DNA from: Pseudomonas sp. NFR16
Lineage (GTDB): Bacteria; Pseudomonadota; Gammaproteobacteria; Pseudomonadales; Pseudomonadaceae
DNA length: 64,000 nt
Direction: 5' to 3'
NCBI RefSeq assembly: GCF_900108875.1
Contig: NZ_FNYJ01000001.1
Span: 1,729,387-1,793,386, forward strand
The translations under genes were made by a program, and so were the position numbers. The notes under the pieces were generated by a model. It had not been told where the DNA came from. It worked only from the letters and a program-made list of their open reading frames with translations, and made no database searches. Within the stretch, counting starts at the first letter, position 1. Every line of letters begins with the position of its first letter. Of this stretch, positions 55,814 through 64,000 are shown in pieces.

Positions 55814-57940
55814 TTAATGGGCCTGCGCCGGGGCGTCCACCGGCACAATCGTGTCTTCGCGAATGAACGCGCCAAACTGCTCCAGCATCTGCTTGATGAA
55901 CGGATCGCCATGAATCGCGGCTTCGGCCTGACGCTGACGATCGGCCCTGCGACGTGCCGCGGCCTGCGCTGGCGTCTCCTGCTCTGGCTTGATCAGCTCG
56001 ATACTCAGATGGATAGTGCGTTCATGGTATTGGTTCAGCGCATCGTTCAAACGGCGCTGTTGCGTCGAGTTGAACAGCGCACTGTGCGCCGGATCCAGGT
56101 GCAGCAGCCAATTGTCGCCCTCGACCGAAATCAGCGTGCAGTTGGCGGCGATGCTGCCGGTCATGCCGGACACCGGCAGTTTCGGGAATATGTCCAGCCA
56201 TTCTGCGGCAAGACCGGTGGCTGGCCTGGCGGCGGGCAGCAACTCCGGCTCCTTTTCCACCGCTTCGGCGGTGTCGTGGGCGAGGTCGTCAAGGTACGCA
56301 AACGAGGCAGGATCGATGTCAACATCCGGCTCGTAGTAATCGTCATCCGGTGGCGGCTCGTCGTCGCGCTCCATCGGCGCCGGCACATAGGCAACCGCAT
56401 CCGGCACATGCTCGAGCATTGCGGGGGTCACCACATCGGCGGCGGCCTGCAGCTGTTCCTGCGACTCGACTTCCGGCGCGTCCGGCACCGGGCTCGCAGG
56501 TGCAGGCGTTGGCATCGGGGTAAGATCAGGCTGCTCGGCCACAGTGTCCAGGACAGGCTCGGGAATCTCTTCGGCCATCGGCTCGGCAACCGGCTCGGGC
56601 TCGATCACAGCGGCCAACGGCGCCGCCTTCGGCTCGTTCCAGGGCAGATCGATCTCTTGCGTCGCAGTGGCCGGCTCAGGCACCGGGGCGACCGGCACAA
56701 CGGGCGTTTCGACAGCAGGCGCCGGCGCACTGACTGCCGGGCTGCGGTCTGGCGTCGGCGCGATGGCCGCCGTACTTGCCACCGCTGTCCGGGAATCAAC
56801 CGTGGCCGGGCTGATCCCCACTGACTTTAACGATTGCCTCGGTGCCGATTCACTGTCCGCGGGGCGGAAGGCGAGCATGCGCAGCAGGACCATCTCGAAC
56901 CCGCCTCGCGGATCGGGAGCCAGCGGCAGATCGCGCCGCCCGATCAGGCCCATCTGATAGAAGAACTGAACGTCTTCGGCCGGTAAGGCCTGAGCCAGCG
57001 CCAGCACGCGATCGCGGTCGCCATGGCCATTGTCGACACCTTCGGGCAGCGCCTGCGCGATGGCGACGCGGTGCAGCACATTGAGGATTTCCGACAGCAC
57101 ACCGCTCCAGTCCGGCCCTTGCTCGGCCAGATGGCGAACGGCTTCGAGCAGCGAGCGAGCGTCACCCTCGATCAACGCGGTCAGCACGTCGTAAACCTGG
57201 CCATGATCCAGCGTGCCGAGCATCGCCCGGACATCCGCCGCCAGCACCTTGCCTTCCCCGAACGCGATGGCCTGGTCGGTCAGGCTCATGGCATCGCGCA
57301 TCGAGCCGTCGGCCGCGCGCCCCAGCAGCCACAGCGCATCGTCTTCAAACGGAATGTTTTCAGCGCCCAGCACGTGGGTCAGGTGCTCGACCACACGCTC
57401 CGGCGTCATGTTTTTCAGGGAGAACTGCAAGCAGCGCGACAGAATCGTTGCCGGGAGCTTCTGCGGATCGGTGGTGGCGAGGATGAATTTGACGTAGGGC
57501 GGCGGCTCTTCCAGCGTCTTCAGCAACGCGTTGAACGAGTGGCTGGAAAGCATGTGCACTTCGTCGATCAGGTAGACCTTGAAGCGCCCGCGGCTCGGCG
57601 CGTACTGGACGTTATCGAGCAGCTCACGGGTGTCTTCGACCTTGGTGCGACTCGCCGCGTCGATCTCGATGAGGTCGACGAAACGGCCTTCGTCGATTTC
57701 ACGACAGACCGAGCATTCGCCGCAGGGCGAAGACGTGATACCGGTTTCGCAGTTCAGGCATTTGGCGATGATCCGCGCGATGGTGGTCTTGCCGACGCCA
57801 CGGGTGCCGGTGAACAGATAGGCGTGGTGCAGACGCTGGCTGTCCAGCGCGTTGATCAGGGCCTTGAGCACATGGGTCTGGCCGACCATTTCGCGGAACG
57901 AGCGCGGACGCCATTTACGTGCAAGAACCTGATAACTCAT
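55814..57940 (-). CDS. dnaX: DNA polymerase III subunits tau/gamma
   Basis: A 708-residue clamp-loader subunit. The N-terminal AAA+ domain has Walker [10 protein letters not shown] (residues 45-53). A zinc module follows with Cys64, Cys73, Cys76 and Cys79. Walker B is [26 protein letters not shown]. After about residue 370 comes a long Pro/Ala/Glu-rich linker and then the tau C-terminal domains (about 560-708) that bind the polymerase and DnaB helicase. No A-rich slippery site of the E. coli type was noticed, so how or whether gamma is made is not readable. Confidence 0.96.
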   Translation of the reverse strand: MSYQVLARKWRPRSFREMVGQTHVLKALINALDSQRLHHAYLFTGTRGVGKTTIARIIAKCLNCETGITSSPCGECSVCREIDEGRFVDLIEIDAASRTKVEDTRELLDNVQYAPSRGRFKVYLIDEVHMLSSHSFNALLKTLEEPPPYVKFILATTDPQKLPATILSRCLQFSLKNMTPERVVEHLTHVLGAENIPFEDDALWLLGRAADGSMRDAMSLTDQAIAFGEGKVLAADVRAMLGTLDHGQVYDVLTALIEGDARSLLEAVRHLAEQGPDWSGVLSEILNVLHRVAIAQALPEGVDNGHGDRDRVLALAQALPAEDVQFFYQMGLIGRRDLPLAPDPRGGFEMVLLRMLAFRPADSESAPRQSLKSVGISPATVDSRTAVASTAAIAPTPDRSPAVSAPAPAVETPVVPVAPVPEPATATQEIDLPWNEPKAAPLAAVIEPEPVAEPMAEEIPEPVLDTVAEQPDLTPMPTPAPASPVPDAPEVESQEQLQAAADVVTPAMLEHVPDAVAYVPAPMERDDEPPPDDDYYEPDVDIDPASFAYLDDLAHDTAEAVEKEPELLPAARPATGLAAEWLDIFPKLPVSGMTGSIAANCTLISVEGDNWLLHLDPAHSALFNSTQQRRLNDALNQYHERTIHLSIELIKPEQETPAQAAARRRADRQRQAEAAIHGDPFIKQMLEQFGAFIREDTIVPVDAPAQAH

Positions 57941-57970
57941 TGAAAACCGTCGCGACTGGGATGCGGAAGA

Positions 57971-57986
57971 CCGCTAATGCTAGCGG
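57971..57986. repeat. Small hairpin upstream of dnaX
   Basis: CCGCTA, loop ATGC, TAGCGG, about 30 bases upstream of the dnaX start, which places it in the probable leader RNA. Its function is not known. Confidence 0.4.
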
Positions 57987-58118
57987 AGCGGGGGCAAAAA
58001 TGCATCCGGGCAATATGAGTGCGCGCATATAAACAATCTGCGACTAGACTGCCACGACAGCGGAAACGCCGAATGAATGCCCACTGATAGCGCCATTATG
58101 CTCATATAGAGGCACCAT

Positions 58119-58889
58119 ATGCGTCTGCTGGCACTGAGCGCTTTGTTGGTGATAAGTGGGACGGGACATGCCGAGCACGCGCCGCTGAGGTTTTCCATTG
58201 CCGACGCGTGGGCCATGCCGCTGGTGCAGATCGATGATCATCAGGCCACCGGCGGCATCCTGTTTGACATTATGCAGAGCATGGCGGCCCAGGCCGACCG
58301 CGCGGCCGAATATCGCGTGGTGCCCATCCAGCGCGTGCAGCGCACGCTGGAGCGCGGCGCCATCGATGTGCGCTGTTACGCCGCGCAGTCGTGGATGCCG
58401 AACCTCTCGGGCGATTACACCTGGAGCCTGCCGCTGTTGATCCAGCGCGACCTGCTGATCAGCACGCCCGACAACGCCGCGCCGGTCGAACCCGGGCAGC
58501 TCGACAACGAGGCTATCGGCACGGTGCTGGGTTACGTGTACCCCACGCTGCAGTACAGTTTCGACAGCCAGCGTCTGAGACGCGACGATGCCCGCAGTGA
58601 GGTTCAGGTCCTGCAGAAACTGCAGCTGCATCGCTACCGCTACGCCGTCGGCAACCAATGGTCGCTGGACTGGTTCAACCGCAACCTTCCCGAAAATCAG
58701 CAACTGCGCCGCGTGGCTGTCATCGACGAGCAACCGGTGGGCTGTATCGTGCACAACGACACGCAGATTCCCGCGCAGCAATTGATGCGAATCCTGCTGC
58801 GCATGCGCATGTCCGGGGAGATCGACCGGATCATGAGCCGCTACAACACGGTGTCGGGATTACCGGCAGACCGTCCTTCAACGCCCTGA
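58119..58889 (+). CDS. Periplasmic solute-binding protein (SBP family 3-like)
   Basis: A 256-residue protein with a short signal peptide (MRLLALSALLVISGTGHA). The mature part has the two-lobed pattern of family 3 binding proteins: PLRFSIADAWAMP..., GGILFDIMQSMAAQADR, the connecting strand GAIDVRCYAAQSW, and the end LMRILLRMRMSGEIDRIMSRYN. No ABC permease or ATPase gene is adjacent. Such orphan proteins may serve a remote transporter or act as sensors. The ligand is unknown. Confidence 0.82.
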   Translation: MRLLALSALLVISGTGHAEHAPLRFSIADAWAMPLVQIDDHQATGGILFDIMQSMAAQADRAAEYRVVPIQRVQRTLERGAIDVRCYAAQSWMPNLSGDYTWSLPLLIQRDLLISTPDNAAPVEPGQLDNEAIGTVLGYVYPTLQYSFDSQRLRRDDARSEVQVLQKLQLHRYRYAVGNQWSLDWFNRNLPENQQLRRVAVIDEQPVGCIVHNDTQIPAQQLMRILLRMRMSGEIDRIMSRYNTVSGLPADRPSTP

Positions 58890-59010
58890 TCGAGCGCAGC
58901 GCGACGCGTCAAGACCGGACGCTTAAAGCTGTAGCAATAACGTCACATTGCGGGATTAGGCTCCCTCGACATAATTAGTTACACCTTGAATCCAGCGAGC
59001 AGGAGCCGTG

Positions 59011-60732
59011 ATGAGCGACATACCCGAAGACCCCGCCACGCCGTCCGCCAGCACGACGTTCACCAACTCCCCCACCGACACCAGCCGTCGTCGCTTTCTG
59101 GGTGGTGTGGCCGTGTTGGGCGCCGGGGCGACGTTAAGCAGCGTTGTCGCCGCGAGCGACACCGGCAGCGACGGCAAGTCCGCCGCCCTTGAAACCACGT
59201 TAAGCGGTACTGAACTGGACAAGGCGCTGGCCGATAACGTCAAGACCATCGTGGTCATCTACGGCGAGAACCGCAGTTTCAATAACCTGTTCGCCAATTT
59301 CCCCGGCGTCGAGAAGCCATTGTCGGCGGTGAAAGCCGATGACTGTCGGCAGCGTGATCGCGACGGCAAACTGCTGGAGACCCTGCCGCCGGTCTGGGGC
59401 GGTGTCTGTCAGATCGGTCCGCAGAGCATCGATGGCGTGACCTACCCGGCCGGCGTGCAGTATCAGGAAAACCTGCCGAACGCGCCTTACGCACTCAAAG
59501 GCCCGAGCGCGGAGGACTTGCCGTTTGGCCTGGTCACGCGCGATCTGTGGCATGTGTTTTATCAGAACCAGATGCAGATCAATGGCGGCAAGAACGACGG
59601 CTTCGTCGCCTGGGCCGACTCCGGCGGCCTGCCCATGGGTTATTACAGCCAGAGCCAATACTCCTTGCGCCTGTGGGATGTGGCCAAAGAGTTCGTGCTC
59701 TGCGACAACTTCTTCCAGGGCGCCTTCGGCGGCTCGTTCCTCAATCACCAATACCTGATCAGCGCAAAAGTGCCGTTTTATCCGGACGCTGCGAGTTCGG
59801 TCGCCAAGTCGCAGATCGCCGTTCTGGAAAGCAGCGACCCGCTGGACTATCGCCTCAAACCGCTGGAAAAATCCCCCGCCAGCGCCATGTCCGGCCCTCC
59901 TCAGTTCGGCCCCAGCGCCCTGACGCCCGATGGCTACGCGGTCAACACGATGGCCCCGCCCTACTGGCCGACCTGGCTGCGGGACAAGGAAAAGCCCGAT
60001 TATTCCCAGCCTAACCTGGCCAACGTCCTGGTTCCGCAGAGCCATGACCACATCGGCGACAAGCTGTCGAAGAAGAACATTGACTGGGCCTGGTACGCCG
60101 GCGCCTGGCAGGTGACGCTGGACGAATACAAGGACTCGACCGGCATCCCGAAGATCCCGAACTTTCAGTATCACCACCAGCCGTTCAACTACTTTAAGCA
60201 ACAGGGTCCGGAAAACGCCGCCGAGCGTAAAAAACGTCTGCGCGACGGCGGCCTGGGCGATGAGTCGGCCACCAACCGGTTCCTGGCCGACGCCGAAGCC
60301 GGGAAACTGCCTGCGGTGACGTTTTACAAGCCGCAAGGCAACTTGAATATGCACGCCGGTTACGCCGACGTGGCGGCGGGTGACCGGCATATCGATCGCG
60401 CCGTGAAGACCCTGCGCAACAGCCCTCAATGGAGCAACATGGTGATTGTCGTCACCGTCGACGAGAACGGCGGCTGGTGGGACCATGTCGCGCCGCCCAA
60501 AGGCGACCGCTGGGGCCCGGGCACGCGAATTCCGGCCATCGTCATTTCGCCGTTCGCGCGCAAGGGCTCGGTCGATCACACGATTTACGACACCGCCTCG
60601 ATCCTGCGCCTGATCACCCGCGTTCACGGCCTGGAAAAACTCGACGGCATCGTAGAACGCGACAACGCAATGACCGTACGCGGCCAGGCGCCGATGGGCG
60701 ACCTGACCAACGCCCTGCACTTCCCGAACTGA
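59011..60732 (+). CDS. Tat-exported phosphoesterase, acid phosphatase AcpA type
   Basis: A 573-residue periplasmic enzyme of the phospholipase C/AcpA superfamily. The twin-arginine signal is SRRRFLGGVAVLGAG (Arg26-Arg28). Metal and nucleophile elements begin with VVIYGENRSFNNLF (Glu86, Asn87). Further conserved segments are QGAFGGSFLNHQYLI, ITVDENGGWWDH-like VVTVDENGGWWDHVAPP, and GTRIPAIVISPFARKG near the end. It hydrolyses phosphomonoesters in known relatives. AGGAG lies five bases before the ATG at 59011; a GTG at 59008 is directly before it and less well spaced. Confidence 0.88.
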   Translation: MSDIPEDPATPSASTTFTNSPTDTSRRRFLGGVAVLGAGATLSSVVAASDTGSDGKSAALETTLSGTELDKALADNVKTIVVIYGENRSFNNLFANFPGVEKPLSAVKADDCRQRDRDGKLLETLPPVWGGVCQIGPQSIDGVTYPAGVQYQENLPNAPYALKGPSAEDLPFGLVTRDLWHVFYQNQMQINGGKNDGFVAWADSGGLPMGYYSQSQYSLRLWDVAKEFVLCDNFFQGAFGGSFLNHQYLISAKVPFYPDAASSVAKSQIAVLESSDPLDYRLKPLEKSPASAMSGPPQFGPSALTPDGYAVNTMAPPYWPTWLRDKEKPDYSQPNLANVLVPQSHDHIGDKLSKKNIDWAWYAGAWQVTLDEYKDSTGIPKIPNFQYHHQPFNYFKQQGPENAAERKKRLRDGGLGDESATNRFLADAEAGKLPAVTFYKPQGNLNMHAGYADVAAGDRHIDRAVKTLRNSPQWSNMVIVVTVDENGGWWDHVAPPKGDRWGPGTRIPAIVISPFARKGSVDHTIYDTASILRLITRVHGLEKLDGIVERDNAMTVRGQAPMGDLTNALHFPN

Positions 60733-60917
60733 CCGGTCGATCCGCGATCTGGCCTGAGCGCCGGATTGCGGACACCGCCGATGCTGGCCGTTTGCGCAGC
60801 CGTTTGTCCCGGTGACCACCATTCAGTTGCTCGCAGAATCCGGCCGGATCTGTCTATGTACAGCGTTTTCATGCCTGCCTAGAGTGGCCAGCTCCCCTAA
60901 CCGACATCGGAGCGTCC

Positions 60918-61754
60918 ATGCCACACTCATTCAAATTCCAGCAGGTCGATGTGTTCTCCAGCGCACCGACACAGGGCAACCCGCTGGCCGTCGTCAGTTC
61001 CGCCGATGATCTGACTGACGCGCAAATGGCCGCTTTCGCACGCTGGACCAACCTCAGCGAAACCACCTTCCTGCTGCGTCCGACGCATCCGGAGGCGGAC
61101 TACCGCGTGCGCATTTTCACGACCACACGCGAACTGCCATTTGCCGGGCACCCCACATTGGGCAGTTGCTTCGTCTGGCTGGACAACGGGGGCGTCGCCC
61201 AGGCCGAGGAAATCGTTCAGGAATGCGGCGCGGGGCTGGTGCGCATCCGCCGCGACGGTTCGCGCCTGGCCCTGTGCGCGCCGCCGTTGTTGCGCAGTGG
61301 TCCGGTTGAAGACGACGTGTTGCAGCGCATCATCGCGGGCCTTGGATTACGCCGTGAGCAAGTCACCGGGAGCCAGTGGGCAGACAACGGCCCGGGCTGG
61401 GTCGCGGTCATGCTCGCCAGCCGCAATGACGTGCTCGGCGTACGTCCCGACTACGCCGCACTGCGCGGTCTGAACGTTGGCCTCGTCGCGCCGTGGACCG
61501 GGCCGGACGCCGAGGCCGATTTCGAAGTCCGCGCTTTCACGGGCGATCTGGGCGCCGAAGATCCGGTGACCGGCAGCCTCAACGCCAGCATCGCCCAATG
61601 GCTGATTCCGGCCGGTCTCGCGCCACGCCAGTACACCGCCCGCCAAGGCACGGCGATGGGCCACCGCGGTCAAGTCCACGTGGAGCAGATCGGTGAGCAG
61701 ATCTGGGTGAGCGGCGAGGTGCAAAAGTGCATCGCCGGTCAGGTGACGCTCTAA
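60918..61754 (+). CDS. PhzF-family isomerase
   Basis: A 278-residue protein of the PhzF/DapF-fold family. Signatures are FQQVDVFSSAPTQGNPLAVV at the start, the likely catalytic Glu48 in NLSETTFLLRP, the TRELPFAGHPTLGS segment, and GDLGAEDPVTGSLNASIAQWL. Genuine PhzF acts in phenazine synthesis, but no phz genes are near and most family members have other, unknown substrates. It stands alone. Confidence 0.88.
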   Translation: MPHSFKFQQVDVFSSAPTQGNPLAVVSSADDLTDAQMAAFARWTNLSETTFLLRPTHPEADYRVRIFTTTRELPFAGHPTLGSCFVWLDNGGVAQAEEIVQECGAGLVRIRRDGSRLALCAPPLLRSGPVEDDVLQRIIAGLGLRREQVTGSQWADNGPGWVAVMLASRNDVLGVRPDYAALRGLNVGLVAPWTGPDAEADFEVRAFTGDLGAEDPVTGSLNASIAQWLIPAGLAPRQYTARQGTAMGHRGQVHVEQIGEQIWVSGEVQKCIAGQVTL

Positions 61755-61795
61755 GGCAGGTCGTTTGCGGCGAGTCGAATCCGCCGCAAACCGGA

Positions 61796-62164
61796 TCACC
61801 GACAGGGAAAGGCGTTTTTCAGCGCGGCGACCACCAGCACTGATTCGTTCAGATGCAGGCTCTGCGGGTGTTCTTCGAGCGACTGGACGACGATCCGCAT
61901 CGACTGGACCATGGGAATTCCGCCCTCGGGCACGCACACCAGCCGGGGTGTATTACCGGCCTCATGAAACAGGTCCAGGGTGTCCATCGTCGCCTGCAGC
62001 ACGCCCACGCAATGACCGATGCCGACCGGATTTTTCGCGGCGCCGCCGCTCATGCTGTTGATACCGTCCTGACATTCGAGCAGCAACTTATTGCCGTCCG
62101 CCATGGCGTACGTACTCACACTCAGCAGTAGCGCCGTGAACATCCACGTGATCGCTCGGGTCAT
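61796..62164 (-). CDS. Orphan Rap1a/Tai-like immunity protein
   Basis: A 122-residue secreted protein with a signal peptide (about 1-22, ending TYAMA-D). The mature part has the Rap1a/Tai family layout: helix pair with GHCVGVLQATMDTL, then VCVPEGGIPMVQSMRIVVQSLEEHPQSLHLNESVLVVAALKNAFPC. Cys31, Cys52, Cys77 and Cys121 can form two disulfides. Characterised relatives neutralise periplasmic T6SS amidase or Ssp/Tae-type effectors. No effector gene is adjacent. The ATG at 62164 is chosen to give a proper signal peptide. Confidence 0.8.
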   Translation of the reverse strand: MTRAITWMFTALLLSVSTYAMADGNKLLLECQDGINSMSGGAAKNPVGIGHCVGVLQATMDTLDLFHEAGNTPRLVCVPEGGIPMVQSMRIVVQSLEEHPQSLHLNESVLVVAALKNAFPCR

Positions 62165-62196
62165 CGGGGCCCTTCCGGTTTCATCGTCGATTGCCG

Positions 62197-63123
62197 CTAG
62201 CGCAGCCACAATTCCTTCACCGAATGATCCGCCGCCTTACGTACTACAAGGCTTGCGCGCTCACGGGTCGGCAAGATGTTTTCCAGCAGATTGGGACGGT
62301 TGATGTCACGCCAGATCTTGCGCGCGGCGTCGGGGGATTTCTCCGGCGGCAGGTCGGCGAGCTCGCGGAAATAGGCCCCGCGAGCGCGGAATGCAGTGCG
62401 TTGCAGCATCAGGAAACGCTCGACGTACCAGCGTTCGATGTCACCTTCGTCGGCATCCAGGTAAATGGAGAAATCGAAGAAGTCCGAGACGATGCTCCCG
62501 GGTTTCTGCCCGTCATTGCCCTCGGTCTGGAGGACGTTCAGCCCTTCGAATATGAGGATGTCAGGCTGACTGACCTTCAGGAATTTGTCCGGCACGATGT
62601 CGTAGCTGATATGCGAGTAGACCGGCGCGCTGATCTCGGCAGCGCCGGCCTTGAGGTCCGAGAGAAACTTGACCATGCGCTTGCGATCGTAGCTTTCCGG
62701 AAAACCCTTGCGGTGCATGATGCCTTCGGCGTCGAGCTTGGCGTTGGGGTGCAGAAAACCGTCGGTAGTGACCAGATCGACCCGAGGGTGATCGGGCCAG
62801 CGCGCCATCAACGCCTGCAGCACACGCGCGAACGTGCTCTTGCCCACGGCAACGCTGCCGGCGACGGCGACGACATAGGTCTGTTTTTTCGCAGGACGGC
62901 CCAGAAAGGTGTCCTTGATGCTTGCCAGGTTTCGCGCGGCGCTGACATGCAGGTTGATCAGTCGCGACAGCGGGAGGTAAATATTGGCGACATCTTCAAG
63001 GGAAATATCTTCGTTCACGCCTCGCAATGCAGCCAGATCTTCTTCGAACAAAGTCAGTGGCGTGCTGGCGCGCAGCCCCGCCCACTCTGCGCTGCTCATT
63101 ACGAGATAGTCATCAGGCGCCAT
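62197..63123 (-). CDS. coaA: Type I pantothenate kinase
   Basis: A 308-residue enzyme for the first step of coenzyme A synthesis. The P-loop is GSVAVGKS (residues 89-96). Further family motifs are [31 protein letters not shown], and [11 protein letters not shown]. The C-terminus has NIWRDIN-like [26 protein letters not shown]. The start [11 protein letters not shown] is preceded by GGAAGG. Many pseudomonads use a type III kinase (CoaX) instead, so this may be a second or replacement enzyme. Confidence 0.94.
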   Translation of the reverse strand: MAPDDYLVMSSAEWAGLRASTPLTLFEEDLAALRGVNEDISLEDVANIYLPLSRLINLHVSAARNLASIKDTFLGRPAKKQTYVVAVAGSVAVGKSTFARVLQALMARWPDHPRVDLVTTDGFLHPNAKLDAEGIMHRKGFPESYDRKRMVKFLSDLKAGAAEISAPVYSHISYDIVPDKFLKVSQPDILIFEGLNVLQTEGNDGQKPGSIVSDFFDFSIYLDADEGDIERWYVERFLMLQRTAFRARGAYFRELADLPPEKSPDAARKIWRDINRPNLLENILPTRERASLVVRKAADHSVKELWLR

Positions 63124-63425
63124 CTATAGCCTTCCAATCCAGGTGTCCGTTTCGACAATGGTGCGAAGACTATCGTATTGACCCAAAAACGGGGCAGATT
63201 TCTTTGATCTGGCAAGGGTTACAGATCGCAGATACCCACCGTTACAGTTTTTCGGAAACCACCTACCTTTCCAAAGTCGTCCACCTTACAGCCCGACCGT
63301 CCAGAACCCATGATCATGTTGGCATGTGGTTACTTGTTGTTTCCACTGCAAGGCGGAGCGCGCTCAGCATGACGCTGGCACGTCTGCGTCCTATGAAAAT
63401 CATGAATTGTGGATTTGATTCAGCG
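63124..63425. other. Intergenic region, nothing recognised
   Basis: This is the divergent space between coaA and the last gene. It contains an inverted repeat, CCAGATTTC-like GCAGATTTCTTTGATCTGGC at about 63191-63210, but no gene or named element. Confidence 0.4.
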
Positions 63426-64000
63426 ATGACAATAAAGCTCGACTGGCTGACCAGCAATGCGGAAGAAATGGAACTGGCGAAGCGCTACTGGGCCATGAAT
63501 GACGATGGGGATTTTCTGGAGAAAGTAAACAACCTCGTGCCCTTTCGCCACATCACACAAAGCGGAACCCTCGCGGCCTACGTGCGCCAGCTATGCAAAG
63601 CCTTCGATGAAAACCTCGTGTGTCGCCACTGTAACGGCTGCATGGAGGTGAAAAGCCGGTCCAGCGCCAAGAAATACCTGCAGACGTCTCCACGGCCCTG
63701 CCCGGACTGCGAGACGATACACGCTGAGCAGGAACGCCTTGAAAAGGAGGCGGCGGCCGTGGAACTGGAACGGCAACTGAGCGCCTATATCGAGACGCTG
63801 CCATCGGGGCCTATCGACTACCTTGCGATGAGCGACAGCGAGGTATTGCTGCTGCGGGCGCTGGACCTGGCGCTCTCACCACGTTTGACCCGCGACGCTT
63901 TCATGCTTGGTGACTGCACCGCACTGGCTCCCGCTTATACCGATCAACTCGTCCTCAGGCTGATTGACGCAGGCATTCTCCTGGAAGATCCGCCTAATGC
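63426..64000 (+). CDS. Hypothetical zinc-ribbon protein, 3' end outside the window
   Basis: An open frame of at least 191 codons that runs off the window with no stop. It begins MTIKLDWLTSNAEEMELAKRY and contains a Cys cluster CRHCNGC (about residues 63-69), then CPDC about 25 residues later. That pattern suggests a zinc ribbon. A Glu-rich helix follows (EQERLEKEAAAVELERQL), then a region like a small helical domain. Upstream in-frame ATGs at 63369 and 63393 are possible starts. Not recognised; it could be a regulator-like or phage-related protein. Confidence 0.65.
   Translation, partial: MTIKLDWLTSNAEEMELAKRYWAMNDDGDFLEKVNNLVPFRHITQSGTLAAYVRQLCKAFDENLVCRHCNGCMEVKSRSSAKKYLQTSPRPCPDCETIHAEQERLEKEAAAVELERQLSAYIETLPSGPIDYLAMSDSEVLLLRALDLALSPRLTRDAFMLGDCTALAPAYTDQLVLRLIDAGILLEDPPN

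Noticed and set aside
57941-58118. 4.5S SRP RNA gene near dnaX
   Set aside because: I looked for the conserved GGTCAGGTCCGGAAGGAAGC core and its complement around dnaX and did not see it.
60918-61754. Phenazine biosynthesis function for the PhzF homologue
   Set aside because: No other phz gene is present in the window, and most PhzF-family proteins are not involved in phenazine synthesis.

Overview
The window comes from a fluorescent-pseudomonad chromosome, most like the Pseudomonas syringae/fluorescens side of the genus. The reasons are high GC, the conserved Pseudomonas order ccoNOQP - ccoGHIS - hemN - anr - apt and (opposite strand) recR, ybaB and dnaX, an acnA/rlmM/aer neighbourhood, and many Pseudomonas-type REP hairpins (cores GTAGGAGCGCGCTTGCCCGCG, split here as GTAGGAGCGC + GCTTGCCCGCG, and GTAGGACCGGCTT...AGCCGG) between genes. 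No rRNA, tRNA, prophage, IS element or CRISPR array was seen.

Layout. 0-5.4 kb: a molybdenum oxidoreductase (MsrP/sulfite-oxidase fold) with its cytochrome b, a secreted DUF5666-like protein, and a divergent OmpR-type two-component system. Two CusR/HprR-like palindromes lie in the shared promoter. A PL7 alginate lyase without a signal peptide follows. 5.9-11.0 kb: an overlapping marR-FUSC-DUF1656-HlyD-NodT efflux operon of the Aae type. 11-20 kb: a 113-bp tandem REP repeat, aldo/keto reductase, CorA/ZntB transporter, PiT phosphate transporter, an FMNH2-dependent alkanesulfonate monooxygenase beside a sigma54 activator (SfnR-like), and a coiled-coil orphan. 20-29.8 kb: FAD-dependent oxidoreductase, XRE-cupin regulator, RlmM, AcnA, a REP-dense spacer, CPBP protease and the energy-taxis receptor Aer.

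30-39 kb is the accessory part. Four genes (30110, 31198, 34602, 36530) encode proteins built from related Ig-like modules with no visible signal peptide. They are interrupted by an oppositely oriented autotransporter. Base composition falls well below the surrounding level, and two of the genes change composition abruptly at the same homologous module boundary. This looks like a locus diversifying by module exchange and is the least described part of the window.

39-58 kb is the microaerobic respiration core. It holds cbb3 oxidase ccoNOQP, a Phd/PIN toxin-antitoxin pair inserted after the oxidase terminator, ccoGHIS for cofactor and copper assembly, a TauE/SafE-like membrane protein, hemN with a perfect Anr box, and anr itself. 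apt, recR, an MDR oxidoreductase, ybaB and dnaX follow. 58-64 kb: a periplasmic solute-binding protein, a Tat-exported AcpA-type phosphoesterase, a PhzF-family protein, an orphan Rap1a/Tai-like immunity protein, type I pantothenate kinase, and a Zn-ribbon protein cut by the window end.

Function assignments rest on recognised motifs and context read by eye. No database search was possible.
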